From NCBI GenBank assembly GCA_965200925.1, contig OZ241738.1, forward strand, positions 2,790,001 through 2,854,000: DNA of 64,000 nt. Reading direction: 5' to 3'. The notes beneath the pieces are model-generated. The model searched no databases and was not told the DNA's origin. It worked only from the letters and a program-made list of their open reading frames with translations. Shown piece by piece: positions 33,685 through 42,286 of the stretch; the first letter of the stretch is position 1; each line of letters begins with the position of its first letter. Origin of the DNA: WTGU01 sp965200925. Its GTDB lineage: Bacteria > Pseudomonadota > Alphaproteobacteria > UBA828. The translations under genes were made by a program, and so were the position numbers.

Positions 33685-35043
33685 TCAGGCCGCGCTGAAG
33701 CGGTTCCACTCCTTGATGTAGCTCGAAACGTGGGTCGGCCACACCATCCAGAACGCGATGTTCGACTGGCGCCGGGTCTTGGGGCCGGTGTCGCGGCCCT
33801 TGCCCATGTACCACTGGCGGTATTGCTCTTCCGTCAGGTGGTCGAGGACCGGATCCGGGCAGGGGGAGTAGTAGCCTTGCGGTGCCACCGCCGCGCCCCA
33901 CCAGCCGTCGAGGCACCAGTCCATGTAGGCCATGGCGACTTCGGGCTCCGGCGCCGCACTGGAGAGGCACATGGTATGCACCCAGGCGGCCGTCCCCTCG
34001 AAGACGTCGACGTACCAGCAGGGCACGCCGCGCTTCTTCACGTCCTCGACCACCGGGTTCCAGCAGTCCATGCCCCAGACCTCTTCGGAGGCGAGCAGGT
34101 TCACGGCCTCGCCGTAATTGTTCCAGATGAGGCGGAACACGCCGTCGTTCTTGGCGGCGATGAGGAAGTCCACGACCTCCTTCACCTCGTCCGGCTGCAT
34201 GTCGGAATTGCCGACCTTGGGCGGGTCCATGATCCCGTTCTTCCACAGGAAGCTGTAGGCGCGCGGCGGCCCCATGAGCTCGTCGTTCTGGATCGAGGTC
34301 TTGCCGGTGGCGTCGACGTCCCGCCATTTGCCGGTGTAGAGCAGCCCGAGCGAATCGGGGATCGCAAAATCGGGCTGGGTGGGGGCGAACTTGTGCGGCA
34401 GCACGCCCAGCGCGTCCATGTTGTAGAACTGCGGCACGCCGTAGAAGGAATCCTCGTTCTCGTCCCAATAGACGATCTTCGAGGGCCAGCCCGTCACCTC
34501 GTCGGCACCGATATGGCCGGCTTCGGTGTAGAGCGAATCGGCGAACTCCCAGTTGGTGATCTTCTCGCGCGGAATGGGCGCGATCACTTCGGCCTCGCGG
34601 AGCGCCGGCTGGCGGTAGGCGTTGGTCTCGATCATCGAGTAGGTCTTGTTGCCGCCGGTGATGAACTTGGTGACCATCTCGCTCAGGCCGGCCACCGTCC
34701 CCGTCACGTCGAGGCCGGTGTCCTCCTTGAACCTGTTGAAGAAGCGCTCCTGCACGGAGACGCCCAGGCCGATGGTCTGCATCGGCTCGTCCTGGGTCAG
34801 GCCGGCGACGCGCGCCTTGATGTCGGCGCGCGCCGCGCCGGCCCCCAAGGCGGTGGCGGCCACGGTCGCGGCACCGGCGGCGGCGAGGAAGCCCCGGCGG
34901 TCGATGCCCTCGCCCGCCGTTTCTTCCGCCTCCCCGGCGGCGCGGAACCGCTTGATGGCCTTCTCCTCCGCCGCCATGGCGGTGTGCAGGTCCATGCGGT
35001 CGGCGAGACGGTCGTACTTCTTCTCGAGGTGCTTGCTGTCCAT
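33685..35043 (-). CDS. Tat-exported substrate-binding protein of a polyamine-type ABC transporter
   Basis: The 452-residue protein has a twin-arginine signal (DRRGFLAAAGAATVAA, residues about 49-64) after an unusually long, charged cytoplasmic N-region of 48 residues. The mature part is a PotD-like type 2 periplasmic binding fold (NWEFADSLYTEAGHIG, WPSKIVYWDENEDSFYG). It is the first of the ligand-capturing components and lies downstream of the matching permeases and ATPase on the same strand, 26 bases from the nearest permease. Polyamine-like or other organic ligands are possible. The pocket residues do not settle it. Confidence 0.85.
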   Translation of the reverse strand: MDSKHLEKKYDRLADRMDLHTAMAAEEKAIKRFRAAGEAEETAGEGIDRRGFLAAAGAATVAATALGAGAARADIKARVAGLTQDEPMQTIGLGVSVQERFFNRFKEDTGLDVTGTVAGLSEMVTKFITGGNKTYSMIETNAYRQPALREAEVIAPIPREKITNWEFADSLYTEAGHIGADEVTGWPSKIVYWDENEDSFYGVPQFYNMDALGVLPHKFAPTQPDFAIPDSLGLLYTGKWRDVDATGKTSIQNDELMGPPRAYSFLWKNGIMDPPKVGNSDMQPDEVKEVVDFLIAAKNDGVFRLIWNNYGEAVNLLASEEVWGMDCWNPVVEDVKKRGVPCWYVDVFEGTAAWVHTMCLSSAAPEPEVAMAYMDWCLDGWWGAAVAPQGYYSPCPDPVLDHLTEEQYRQWYMGKGRDTGPKTRRQSNIAFWMVWPTHVSSYIKEWNRFSAA

Positions 35044-35068
35044 CTTTCCCTCCCTCGTGCGGGGCGGC

Positions 35069-35950
35069 CTACCCCCGATGCTCCTCCTGGCCGGTGAAGC
35101 GCGGCCGGTAATGGCTCGCGGTCATGAGATAGCCGAAAATGCCGATCACCGCGAACGAAATGAGCGTGATGATGACGCCCACGGCGAAGATGCGCGGCGT
35201 GATGCGGATCGTGGTCGCGCCCAGCACGTCCAGCGGCAGCGTGTTCTGCGAGCCGGCGACCAGCACCGTGCGCACGAACTCATCGAAGGAAAGCGTGAAG
35301 CCGAAGAGCGCCGAGGCCATGATGCCGGGCTTCATGATCGGCAGCGTCACGTGGCGGAAGGTGCGCCAGCCGTTCGCGCCGAGACACATCGCCGCCTCCT
35401 CGGTCGAGCGGTCGAAGCGGTTGAAGATCGTCAGCATCACGATGAAGCAGAACGGGAAGGTCCACAGGATGTGGACCGGCAGCGTGGTGCCCAGCCAGTG
35501 CTTGTCGATGCCGATGCCCTGCCAGAAGAGCGCGTGCCCCAAGCCCACGGTGACGCCGGGGATCATGATGCCGATCAGGTAGAGGTAGAAGATCGGCCCG
35601 GCGCCGACGAACTTGGTGCGCATCGCCTGCGCCGCCATGGTGGCGAGCACGGTCGAGATGCACATGGTCAGCAGCGCGAGCACCAGGGAGCGCAGGCCGG
35701 CATTGCCGAAATCGCCCACATATTCGCCGATATCGCGAGCCGTGCCGCCCGGGTCGAAGAGCCGGGCGTACCAGAAGGTGCTGGCCCCTTGCATGGGGAA
35801 GGTCGGCCCGCCGCTCTCGCCCTGGAAGGAGAGGATGGCCATCACGATGAACGGCCCGTAAAGCATCAGCACGAAGATCACCACGTAGGCCGCGAGGGCG
35901 ATCTTCACCCAGCCGAGCTTCTGGACGTGGTAGGCGGTGGGCTCGGGCAC
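35069..35950 (-). CDS. ABC transporter permease, PotC-like
   Basis: The 293-residue integral membrane protein has about six predicted helices (first AAYVVIFVLMLYGPFIVMAILS) and the permease EAA-type loop (EEAAMCLGANGWRTFRHVTLP). It is three bases downstream of the PotB-like permease stop/start junction and pairs with it to form the transmembrane channel. Confidence 0.88.
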   Translation of the reverse strand: MPEPTAYHVQKLGWVKIALAAYVVIFVLMLYGPFIVMAILSFQGESGGPTFPMQGASTFWYARLFDPGGTARDIGEYVGDFGNAGLRSLVLALLTMCISTVLATMAAQAMRTKFVGAGPIFYLYLIGIMIPGVTVGLGHALFWQGIGIDKHWLGTTLPVHILWTFPFCFIVMLTIFNRFDRSTEEAAMCLGANGWRTFRHVTLPIMKPGIMASALFGFTLSFDEFVRTVLVAGSQNTLPLDVLGATTIRITPRIFAVGVIITLISFAVIGIFGYLMTASHYRPRFTGQEEHRG

Positions 35951-35953
35951 GGC

Positions 35954-36859
35954 TCAGAGCTCCTTGCGCAGCTTGACCACGTGGAAGATGCCGACGATCA
36001 CAGGGATCGACACCAGCACCATGACCACCGCCACCGCCGAGGCCATGGGCCACTGGAGCAGGCTCTGCTGCTGGATGAGCACGTTCGCCAGCATGGTCGT
36101 CTTGCCGCCGCCGATGAACTTCTGGATCGCGAACTCGCCCATCATCACGACGAAGACGAAGAGGATTCCGGTCGCCAGCCCGGGCTTGGTGAGCGGGACG
36201 ACGACCTTCCAGAAGGCGGTCCAGGCCGAGGCCCCGAGGTCGCGCGCCGCCTCGATCACCTGGCGGTCGATCTTGGCCATGGAGAAGTAGATCGGGCCGA
36301 TCATGAACACCGACCAGATGATCGCCATGGAGAACACCATGGAGGGCTCGCTGTAGAGCAGGATCTCGGCGGGCTCGTCGATGATCCCGATGCCCATCAG
36401 AATCTGGTTGATCAACCCCTTGCGGCCCAGCAGCGGCAGCCAGGCCACCATGCGGATCAGCGCGCTGGTCCAGAACGGCACGATGCAGAGCAGCAGGATG
36501 TAGAGCTTCAGGCGCTCGCTGCGCACGAAGAAGGCGACGTAATAGGCGACGGGATAGCAGAGCAGCACCATCAACGGCAGCACGATGACGGCGATCAGGA
36601 AGGTGAAGCCCAGCGTCTGCACGTAGGTCGCGGTGGTGAAGAACTCGGCGTAGTTGTCGAGCACGAAGCCCGGCTTCATGCCGTAGGCCCACGGCTTGTA
36701 GAAGCTGAAGACCACCACCGAGACGAGCGGGATGCCGCAGAAGAGCGCCATCAGGGCCGTGGGCAGGGCGACCAGGGCGAGCGCCCGGCGGGCGCGCTTC
36801 CTGGTCAGCGTCAGCCCCGCCGCCACCGCGGGCGCGGTATCCAGGGTCGCCGCCGTCAT
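35954..36859 (-). CDS. ABC transporter permease, PotB-like
   Basis: The 301-residue integral membrane protein has an N-terminal cytoplasmic stretch of about 28 residues, about six helices, and the EAA loop (IEAARDLGASAWTAFWKVVVP). It lies between the ATPase gene and the PotC-like permease in a four-gene operon read from 37993 down to 33685. Confidence 0.88.
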   Translation of the reverse strand: MTAATLDTAPAVAAGLTLTRKRARRALALVALPTALMALFCGIPLVSVVVFSFYKPWAYGMKPGFVLDNYAEFFTTATYVQTLGFTFLIAVIVLPLMVLLCYPVAYYVAFFVRSERLKLYILLLCIVPFWTSALIRMVAWLPLLGRKGLINQILMGIGIIDEPAEILLYSEPSMVFSMAIIWSVFMIGPIYFSMAKIDRQVIEAARDLGASAWTAFWKVVVPLTKPGLATGILFVFVVMMGEFAIQKFIGGGKTTMLANVLIQQQSLLQWPMASAVAVVMVLVSIPVIVGIFHVVKLRKEL

Positions 36860-36910
36860 CCGTGCCCGGCCTCCTCGCTCAGTCTTCCCCGCGCCATGGC
36901 GCCGTCCAGC

Positions 36911-37993
36911 TCATTCGAACACGATCAGGGAATCGTCCGCCTTCCAGCCGACCCGCACCTTGGCGCCCGGGCGCAGCGCGGCGACCTGCGGCGGCGGCTC
37001 GTATTCGTCCACGCGCAGGGTGTCGCCGCCCGGCAGGGCCACGTTGAACTCGATCTGCGAGGTCTCGAAGATGGAGAACGCCACCTCGCCCTCGACCGCG
37101 TTGTCCGCCGCCTCGCCGTCGGCCAGAAGGCCGGCGAGGCTGGCCCGCACCACCACATGGCAGCGCTTGCGGTCGGGCGCGCCCGGCGGGAGCGGCGCAC
37201 GGAACCGGCCCGAAGGCCCCTCCACCGTGGCGATGCCGTTCTCGACGCCGGCGATCTCGCCTTCCAGGATGTTGTTCTTGCCCACGAATTGGGCGACGAA
37301 GAGGTTCTTCGGGCGGTGCGTCACCCCTTCCGGAGAGCCGACCTGCTCGATGCGGCCCTTGTTCATGATGACCACCCGGTCGGAGACGGCGAAGGCTTCC
37401 GTCTGGGTATGGGTGACGTGCATGAAGGCCACCCCGAAATCGCTGTTGAGGCGCCGGAGCTCACGCTGCATCCGCAGGCGCAGGTTGGCGTCGAGCGAGC
37501 CCAGGGGCTCGTCCAGCAGCAGCACGTCGGGGCGCGTCACCAGCGCCCGCGCCAAGCCCACACGCTGCTGCTGGCCGCCGGAGAGCTGCTGGATCGGCCG
37601 GTCGGCCAGGTCCTCGATGTCCACCGCGCGAAGCATCTCCAGCGCGCGCCCGATCCGCTCGGCCTGGGGCATGTTGCGCATCCGCAGGCCGAACTCGACG
37701 TTCTGCGTCACCGTCATGTGCGGGAACAGCGCGAAATGCTGGAACACCATGGCGGTGTTGCGCTCGTGCGGCTCGAGGTGGGTGCAGTCGCGCCCGGCGA
37801 TGGTGATCCGCCCGCCGGTCGGCTCCTCGAAGCCCGAGACCATGCGCAGGGTGGTGGTCTTGCCGCAGCCCGACGGGCCGATGAAGGAGATGTATTCGCC
37901 TTGCTCGATGCGCAGCGAGAGGTCGTCGACGGCGAGGATGTCCCTTCCGAACCGCTTGCTGACGTTGACCAGATCGACGGCGACGTCGCTCAT
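36911..37993 (-). CDS. ABC transporter ATP-binding protein, PotA-like
   Basis: The 360-residue ATPase has Walker A GPSGCGKTT, the Q-loop (AMVFQHFALFPH), the signature LSGGQQQRVGLARAL, Walker B (VLLLDEPLGSLD) and a C-terminal TOBE domain (GKNNILEGEIAG). It is the first gene of the operon and energises uptake with the two permeases. The Pot/Fut subfamily is clear from the TOBE domain. The substrate is not. Confidence 0.92.
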   Translation of the reverse strand: MSDVAVDLVNVSKRFGRDILAVDDLSLRIEQGEYISFIGPSGCGKTTTLRMVSGFEEPTGGRITIAGRDCTHLEPHERNTAMVFQHFALFPHMTVTQNVEFGLRMRNMPQAERIGRALEMLRAVDIEDLADRPIQQLSGGQQQRVGLARALVTRPDVLLLDEPLGSLDANLRLRMQRELRRLNSDFGVAFMHVTHTQTEAFAVSDRVVIMNKGRIEQVGSPEGVTHRPKNLFVAQFVGKNNILEGEIAGVENGIATVEGPSGRFRAPLPPGAPDRKRCHVVVRASLAGLLADGEAADNAVEGEVAFSIFETSQIEFNVALPGGDTLRVDEYEPPPQVAALRPGAKVRVGWKADDSLIVFE

Positions 37994-38201
37994 CGCATCT
38001 CCCCCGCCGCGCCCGCGGCCGGCGCGGCCCGGGCCCGAGCCATTCGGCTTCGTTCTCGCGAGACCCGCTCTGACTCTAGCGACCGCCCGCGCGCGCCGTC
38101 AAACGCGCATTCCGCGCGCCGTTGCCCTGCCTGCACCCTTCGCTCTACAGTGCCGCCGACCGTCGCCGGCAGGCGTCACTGCGACATGAGCGCTCCGCCA
38201 G

Positions 38202-38858
38202 ATGGCCGATTACGCCGCCGCGCGCCACAACATGGTGGCGTGCCAGATCCGCACCAACCGCGTCACCGACGAGCGCCTGCTCGACGCCATGGGCGCGCTC
38301 CCGCGCGAGCGCTTCGTGCCGCGCGCGCGGAGCGGCGTCGCCTATGTCGACGCGGATGTGGAGATCGCCCCCGGCCGCTACGTCATGGAGCCCATGGTGC
38401 TGGCGCGGCTCCTGCAGGAAGCCCGAATCGCCGCGGACGACGTGGCGCTCGACGTGGGCTGCGGCACGGGCTACGCATCGGCCGTCATGGCCAGGCTGGC
38501 CGGCACCGTGATCGCGCTCGAGGAAGACGACGGCCTCGCCGGGGAGGCCGTCCGCGCGCTGAGCGACGTGGGCGCCGACAACGCCATCGTGGTCGCCGGC
38601 CCTCACGACGCCGGCCACGACCGCCAGGCGCCCTACGACGCGATCCTCGTGGGCGGTGCCGTCGACCACCTGCCGGCGGTGCTGGCGGACCAGCTCGCCG
38701 AAGGCGGCAGGCTCGTCGGCGTCCTGCGCCCGCCCGGCGGGGTCGGTCAGGCGACGCTCTGGGAACGGCACCGGGGTGCGGTTTCGAGCCGCCGCCTGTT
38801 CGAGGCGTCGGTCCCGCCGCTGCCGGGTATCGCCAAGCCCGCGGCCTTCGTGTTCTAG
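38202..38858 (+). CDS. pcm: Protein-L-isoaspartate O-methyltransferase family protein
   Basis: The 218-residue protein starts ADYAAARHNMVACQIRTNRVTDERLL and has the SAM motif LDVGCGTGYASAVMARLAG and the PCMT acidic strand VIALEEDD. It would methylate isoaspartyl residues for repair, although this alphaproteobacterial subgroup is poorly characterised. In related genomes this gene directly precedes tolC. Here an autotransporter gene and other sequence lie between them. Confidence 0.88.
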   Translation: MADYAAARHNMVACQIRTNRVTDERLLDAMGALPRERFVPRARSGVAYVDADVEIAPGRYVMEPMVLARLLQEARIAADDVALDVGCGTGYASAVMARLAGTVIALEEDDGLAGEAVRALSDVGADNAIVVAGPHDAGHDRQAPYDAILVGGAVDHLPAVLADQLAEGGRLVGVLRPPGGVGQATLWERHRGAVSSRRLFEASVPPLPGIAKPAAFVF

Positions 38859-38933
38859 TCGCAGGAAACTGAAGTTCGTGACGTGTTGTTCAGTCAATAT
38901 GCAAGGGGAAACGCTGGATATCTGCTGCAACGG

Positions 38934-41654
38934 ATGACGTCCGTTCGCTTCCCGCTTCCAGGCGTGCGGGTCTGGATCATCCTCGCAGCTGCCATGCTTT
39001 CCGCATGCGGGGGCGGGGGTGGGGGTGGAACGCCGCCCGTTTCGGAGCCGCCGCCGCAACCGGCGCCGCAGCCGGTGCAGGAAGCGCCACCGGAGCCGGC
39101 CCCGCAGCCGGCGCCGGAGCAGCCACCGCCGCCGGACCCGCAGCCGATGCCGGAGGAGCCACCGGAGCCGGACCCGCAGCTGATGCTGGAGGACCTGCAA
39201 CCAGCGCCGCCGGACCCGCAACCAGCGCCGCCGGCCCCGCAGCCGGCGCCGGAGGAGCCACCGGAGCCGGACCCGCAGCCGGTGTCAACGACGACGGGCC
39301 CGGCGCCGGTGGCTCCGGTGCGCGCGCACGCGACGCAATCGGTCCACTCCACGCCGGTGAGCCATCCCCTTGGGCAGACGTCGACCGTCTACCGGGCCGA
39401 AACGCTGGAGCCGGCGACCGCCCCCCGGACGGCCGGCTCCTGGGAGACCGTCGAATACAACCTCCAGCCCGGCCTGGGGCTGATCCGCGCCAGCACGGGA
39501 TACGCGGCGCGCACCACCGGCCGCCCGGGCGGAGGGGGCGTCACCATCGCCATCGTCGGCAGGAGGATCCCCGTCGACGACGGCAAATCCATCGGCCACT
39601 ACGATCTGGAGGGCGTGACGCAGGCGCGGATCTTCACCTCTCATCCGCCTGCGCCCGACCTCGACCATGAGACGGTGGTAGCCGGAGCCGCCGCCGCCAG
39701 GCGCAACGGTTTGGGGGCGCACGGGGTCGCCTACAACGCCAACATCGTCTCCGTCCCTCAGTCCTCCGCATCGACAAGGTCCCGCACCCACGTCCTTGGA
39801 TGGGACATGGAGGCGATCCTGGCCTCGACCGCGGGCCTGAGCAGGAGTTATTACAACTTGTTCGGGGGAAGTTTCCGCTCCAATCCGGCGGCGAGCGCCC
39901 ATGTTGCGAATCTCAGCCTTTTCGTGTCCATAGGGTTCACCCAGCTCGCCCTCCGGGGGATGCGACACATGGCCCAGGCGGGCCGCGTCATGGTCACCGC
40001 CCTGGGGAACGACGGCAAACCGAACCCATCCTTCCCTCCGGCCACGCTGGTGGGGCGGGAAGGAATCGCCGGCCATGCCATCGCGGTCGGCGTGCTGAAC
40101 TGGCATGGCACGGGCGCGCACGCGCCCAGCTTCACCGGGTCCTGGTCCAGCACCCGGTGCGGCAACGTGAAGCGCTGGTGCATCTTCGCCCCGGGGCTTA
40201 GGATCTATACCACCTTCGGCCAATACTCCAACCGGGCACGGCGGGACCACGCGTATGCCTCCGGCACGTCCGTCGCCGCGCCGCACGTGGCTGGGGCCGT
40301 GGCGGCGGTGTGGGCGGCGTTTCCGAACAAGACCGGCGCCCAGATCGTCCAGCGCATCCTGGACACCGCCCGCCAGGTGGACACCGCCAACGGCAATTAC
40401 GACTCGGACGGCATCTCGCCCGTCTACGGCCACGGCGCGCTCGACCTCGGCGCGGCCATGAACCCGGTCGGCTTCACCAGCCTGCCGACGCGCGGTTCCG
40501 GGGCGATTCCGGTGCGGCGGAGCTTCGTCTCCCTGCCGCCGGGCTTCCGGCACCGGCCGACGGCGGCGCTGCGCGACGCCATCGTCTACGACACGCAGAT
40601 GTTCCCGTTCCTGCACGATCTGAACGGCGCGATCCGAACGCAGCGGGCGCCTTCGGCCACGAGCGCCGTCGAAGATTTCCTGTCACCGTCCCGCTATGGC
40701 CAGTTGTCGAAACGCTTGGGCGGCCGCGTCCAGCTGGGGTTCGCATGGTCAAAGCAGGACCGCGCCGACCGGGACCCGGAGATACGCGATTACCGCTTGC
40801 GCGTGGCGGCGACGCCGGCCCTGTCGCTTCGGTTCGCCCGGGGCTCCGGCGCCCGCAGCGCTTCGAACGACTTCGTCGCCCGGCGCCTGGGGCGGGGCCT
40901 GTTCCGGGATGGGTTCGTGGTCGAGCCGTTCACGGCGCTCACCGGGGATGGTGCGGCATTCGGGGTTGACTGGCGCCGGGACGAACACACCCGGCTGGAC
41001 TTCGTGGGCAAGGCCGGCTCGGGCTATTTCGGCGGCGGCCGGGCGCGGCTGGCGTCCCTCGGGGTGACCCGCCGGTTCGGGACCAGCCTGACGCTGAGCG
41101 CGCGCTACGGGGCGTTGCGGGAGCGCGGCTCCCTGCTGGGCATCCGCGGGAGCGGAGCGTTTCGCGACGATCCGGGTGCGCACACGGACTTCCTGGACCT
41201 CGGTGTGGAGCGGCGGACCGCATCCGGCGCGGTATTTTTCGGCAGTGTCGGCCGGGGGTTGACGAAGAGCGCTCCGGCCGGCGCCGGCTCGCTGATCTCG
41301 GGCTGGAGCGGAGGTCGGGGCGAGTCGTTCGCGTTCGGAGGCGAGTGGCCGGGCCTGTGGCGTGATTCGGACCGTCTGACCCTGCTGGCGTCTTCGCCGT
41401 TTCGCCTGCGGGGCGCGGGAGTGTACGTGGACGTCCCGGATCGTGAACTGGCGGACGGCGTGGTGGCATACACGCGGCATTGGGTGAACTTGTCGCCGCG
41501 GGGCCGGGAGCTACGGTTGCAACTGGTGTACGAGGTCGAAACCGCGCCGGGTGCGGCATTGATCCTGGGCGGCCTCCTGCGGCTGAACCCGGATCACGAC
41601 CCGGAGGCCGCACCGCAATTCGGGGCGGCCGCAAGACTACGGGTGGATTTCTGA
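38934..41654 (+). CDS. Lipidated subtilisin-family (S8) autotransporter
   Basis: The 906-residue protein begins with a lipoprotein signal ending in the lipobox LSAC (Cys25). A Gly run and a Pro/Glu/Gln repeat region (about 30-125), an S8 protease domain (about 195-520) and a C-terminal autotransporter beta-barrel (about 640-906) ending in RLRVDF follow. This architecture is that of SphB1 and NalP, surface lipoprotein proteases. His245 (DHETVVAG), the oxyanion Asn359 (ALGNDG) and Ser446 (ASGTSVAAPHVAG) are kept. The strand that should carry the catalytic Asp reads IAIVGRRIPVDD, with Gly209 at that place. The start is ATG 38934, since TTG 38883 would put extra residues before the signal. Confidence 0.87.
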   Translation: MTSVRFPLPGVRVWIILAAAMLSACGGGGGGGTPPVSEPPPQPAPQPVQEAPPEPAPQPAPEQPPPPDPQPMPEEPPEPDPQLMLEDLQPAPPDPQPAPPAPQPAPEEPPEPDPQPVSTTTGPAPVAPVRAHATQSVHSTPVSHPLGQTSTVYRAETLEPATAPRTAGSWETVEYNLQPGLGLIRASTGYAARTTGRPGGGGVTIAIVGRRIPVDDGKSIGHYDLEGVTQARIFTSHPPAPDLDHETVVAGAAAARRNGLGAHGVAYNANIVSVPQSSASTRSRTHVLGWDMEAILASTAGLSRSYYNLFGGSFRSNPAASAHVANLSLFVSIGFTQLALRGMRHMAQAGRVMVTALGNDGKPNPSFPPATLVGREGIAGHAIAVGVLNWHGTGAHAPSFTGSWSSTRCGNVKRWCIFAPGLRIYTTFGQYSNRARRDHAYASGTSVAAPHVAGAVAAVWAAFPNKTGAQIVQRILDTARQVDTANGNYDSDGISPVYGHGALDLGAAMNPVGFTSLPTRGSGAIPVRRSFVSLPPGFRHRPTAALRDAIVYDTQMFPFLHDLNGAIRTQRAPSATSAVEDFLSPSRYGQLSKRLGGRVQLGFAWSKQDRADRDPEIRDYRLRVAATPALSLRFARGSGARSASNDFVARRLGRGLFRDGFVVEPFTALTGDGAAFGVDWRRDEHTRLDFVGKAGSGYFGGGRARLASLGVTRRFGTSLTLSARYGALRERGSLLGIRGSGAFRDDPGAHTDFLDLGVERRTASGAVFFGSVGRGLTKSAPAGAGSLISGWSGGRGESFAFGGEWPGLWRDSDRLTLLASSPFRLRGAGVYVDVPDRELADGVVAYTRHWVNLSPRGRELRLQLVYEVETAPGAALILGGLLRLNPDHDPEAAPQFGAAARLRVDF
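39030..39290 (+). repeat. Degenerate Pro-rich coding repeats in the autotransporter linker
   Basis: Short units encoding PPEPDPQP, PAPQPAPE and similar recur with variation after the lipobox. They code for a stiff linker between the lipid anchor and the protease domain. The period is irregular and within the reading frame. Confidence 0.75.
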
Positions 41655-42052
41655 CGGGAGCGCTCCTGCGCCGGACGGGCAGCCCTCCTCGCTCCGATAC
41701 CATGATGTCCGCCGATGGGGGGCTGCCCTGGGGGCGCCGGCGTCCCGTCGGCAGCGCGCGAAGCGCGAACTGGCCGCCATCGGACGATCCGGCGTCCGGG
41801 AAGGGCGCGGGCCCTCGGCCCGCCATGCCGGCGCCATGCACCGCTGGGCCAAGCCCAAGGCGGAATACTTCGTCGGCCCCGACTGCGGAGCCGGGGAATA
41901 CCGGGGCGAAGTGCGGGGGGCGTCACGCTCAACGCGATGATCGGCGGCGCCAGCACGATCACCGGCATGATCTCCAATCTGGAAGCGTTGCGGACCGGAA
42001 CGCTGCCCTGTCATCACAAACAAGGCGCTGGACCGGCGCACGGGATTCGTGT
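41655..42052. other. Non-coding or degraded spacer
   Basis: About 400 bases lie between the autotransporter and the transposase-like fragment. Frames are open by chance on both strands, but none shows recognisable protein sequence, a ribosome site or a domain. It is probably decayed sequence left by the insertion events that separated pcm from tolC. Confidence 0.5.
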
Positions 42053-42271
42053 ATGCGCCAAGACATTGTGGATACGCGGAATCTCGTCGAGCAGCACCCG
42101 CGCACGTCCGAGGCGCCGCAGCGGCTTCGCAGGTTATTGTCCGCGGCGCCGGCGCTCCCTGCGGTCCCCGAACCTGTCGGCCTTGTTGAGGAGTCGCCGT
42201 CGATTCCGGTGCGGCGCTCCGAACGAAGCGCGATCTGGAATGAATTGATGATCACGGAGCGTCCGCTCTAG
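42053..42271 (+). pseudogene. Possible remnant of a DUF4338 (DruA-like) transposase
   Basis: A 72-codon open stretch reads MRQDIVDTRNLVEQHP and ends with ERSAIWNELMITERPL before TAG. DUF4338 proteins carry a similar WNEL...YHYLG segment, followed by about 200 more residues that are missing here. The match is short and made from memory, so it is tentative. A chance open frame is the alternative. It lies 15 bases before tolC. Confidence 0.35.
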
Positions 42272-42286
42272 CGGTCGAACGGGCTC

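Noticed and set aside
34646..38872. Very long open frame on the plus strand (about 1,400 codons) opposite the first ABC operon
   Set aside because: It is antisense to four well-supported minus-strand genes, and its sequence is repetitive His/Arg/Asp-rich, as expected from the third-position GC bias of the real genes.
39030..39290. Short direct repeats that might suggest a CRISPR array
   Set aside because: The units are irregular, lie within an open frame, encode Pro-rich peptide and have no unique spacers of constant length.
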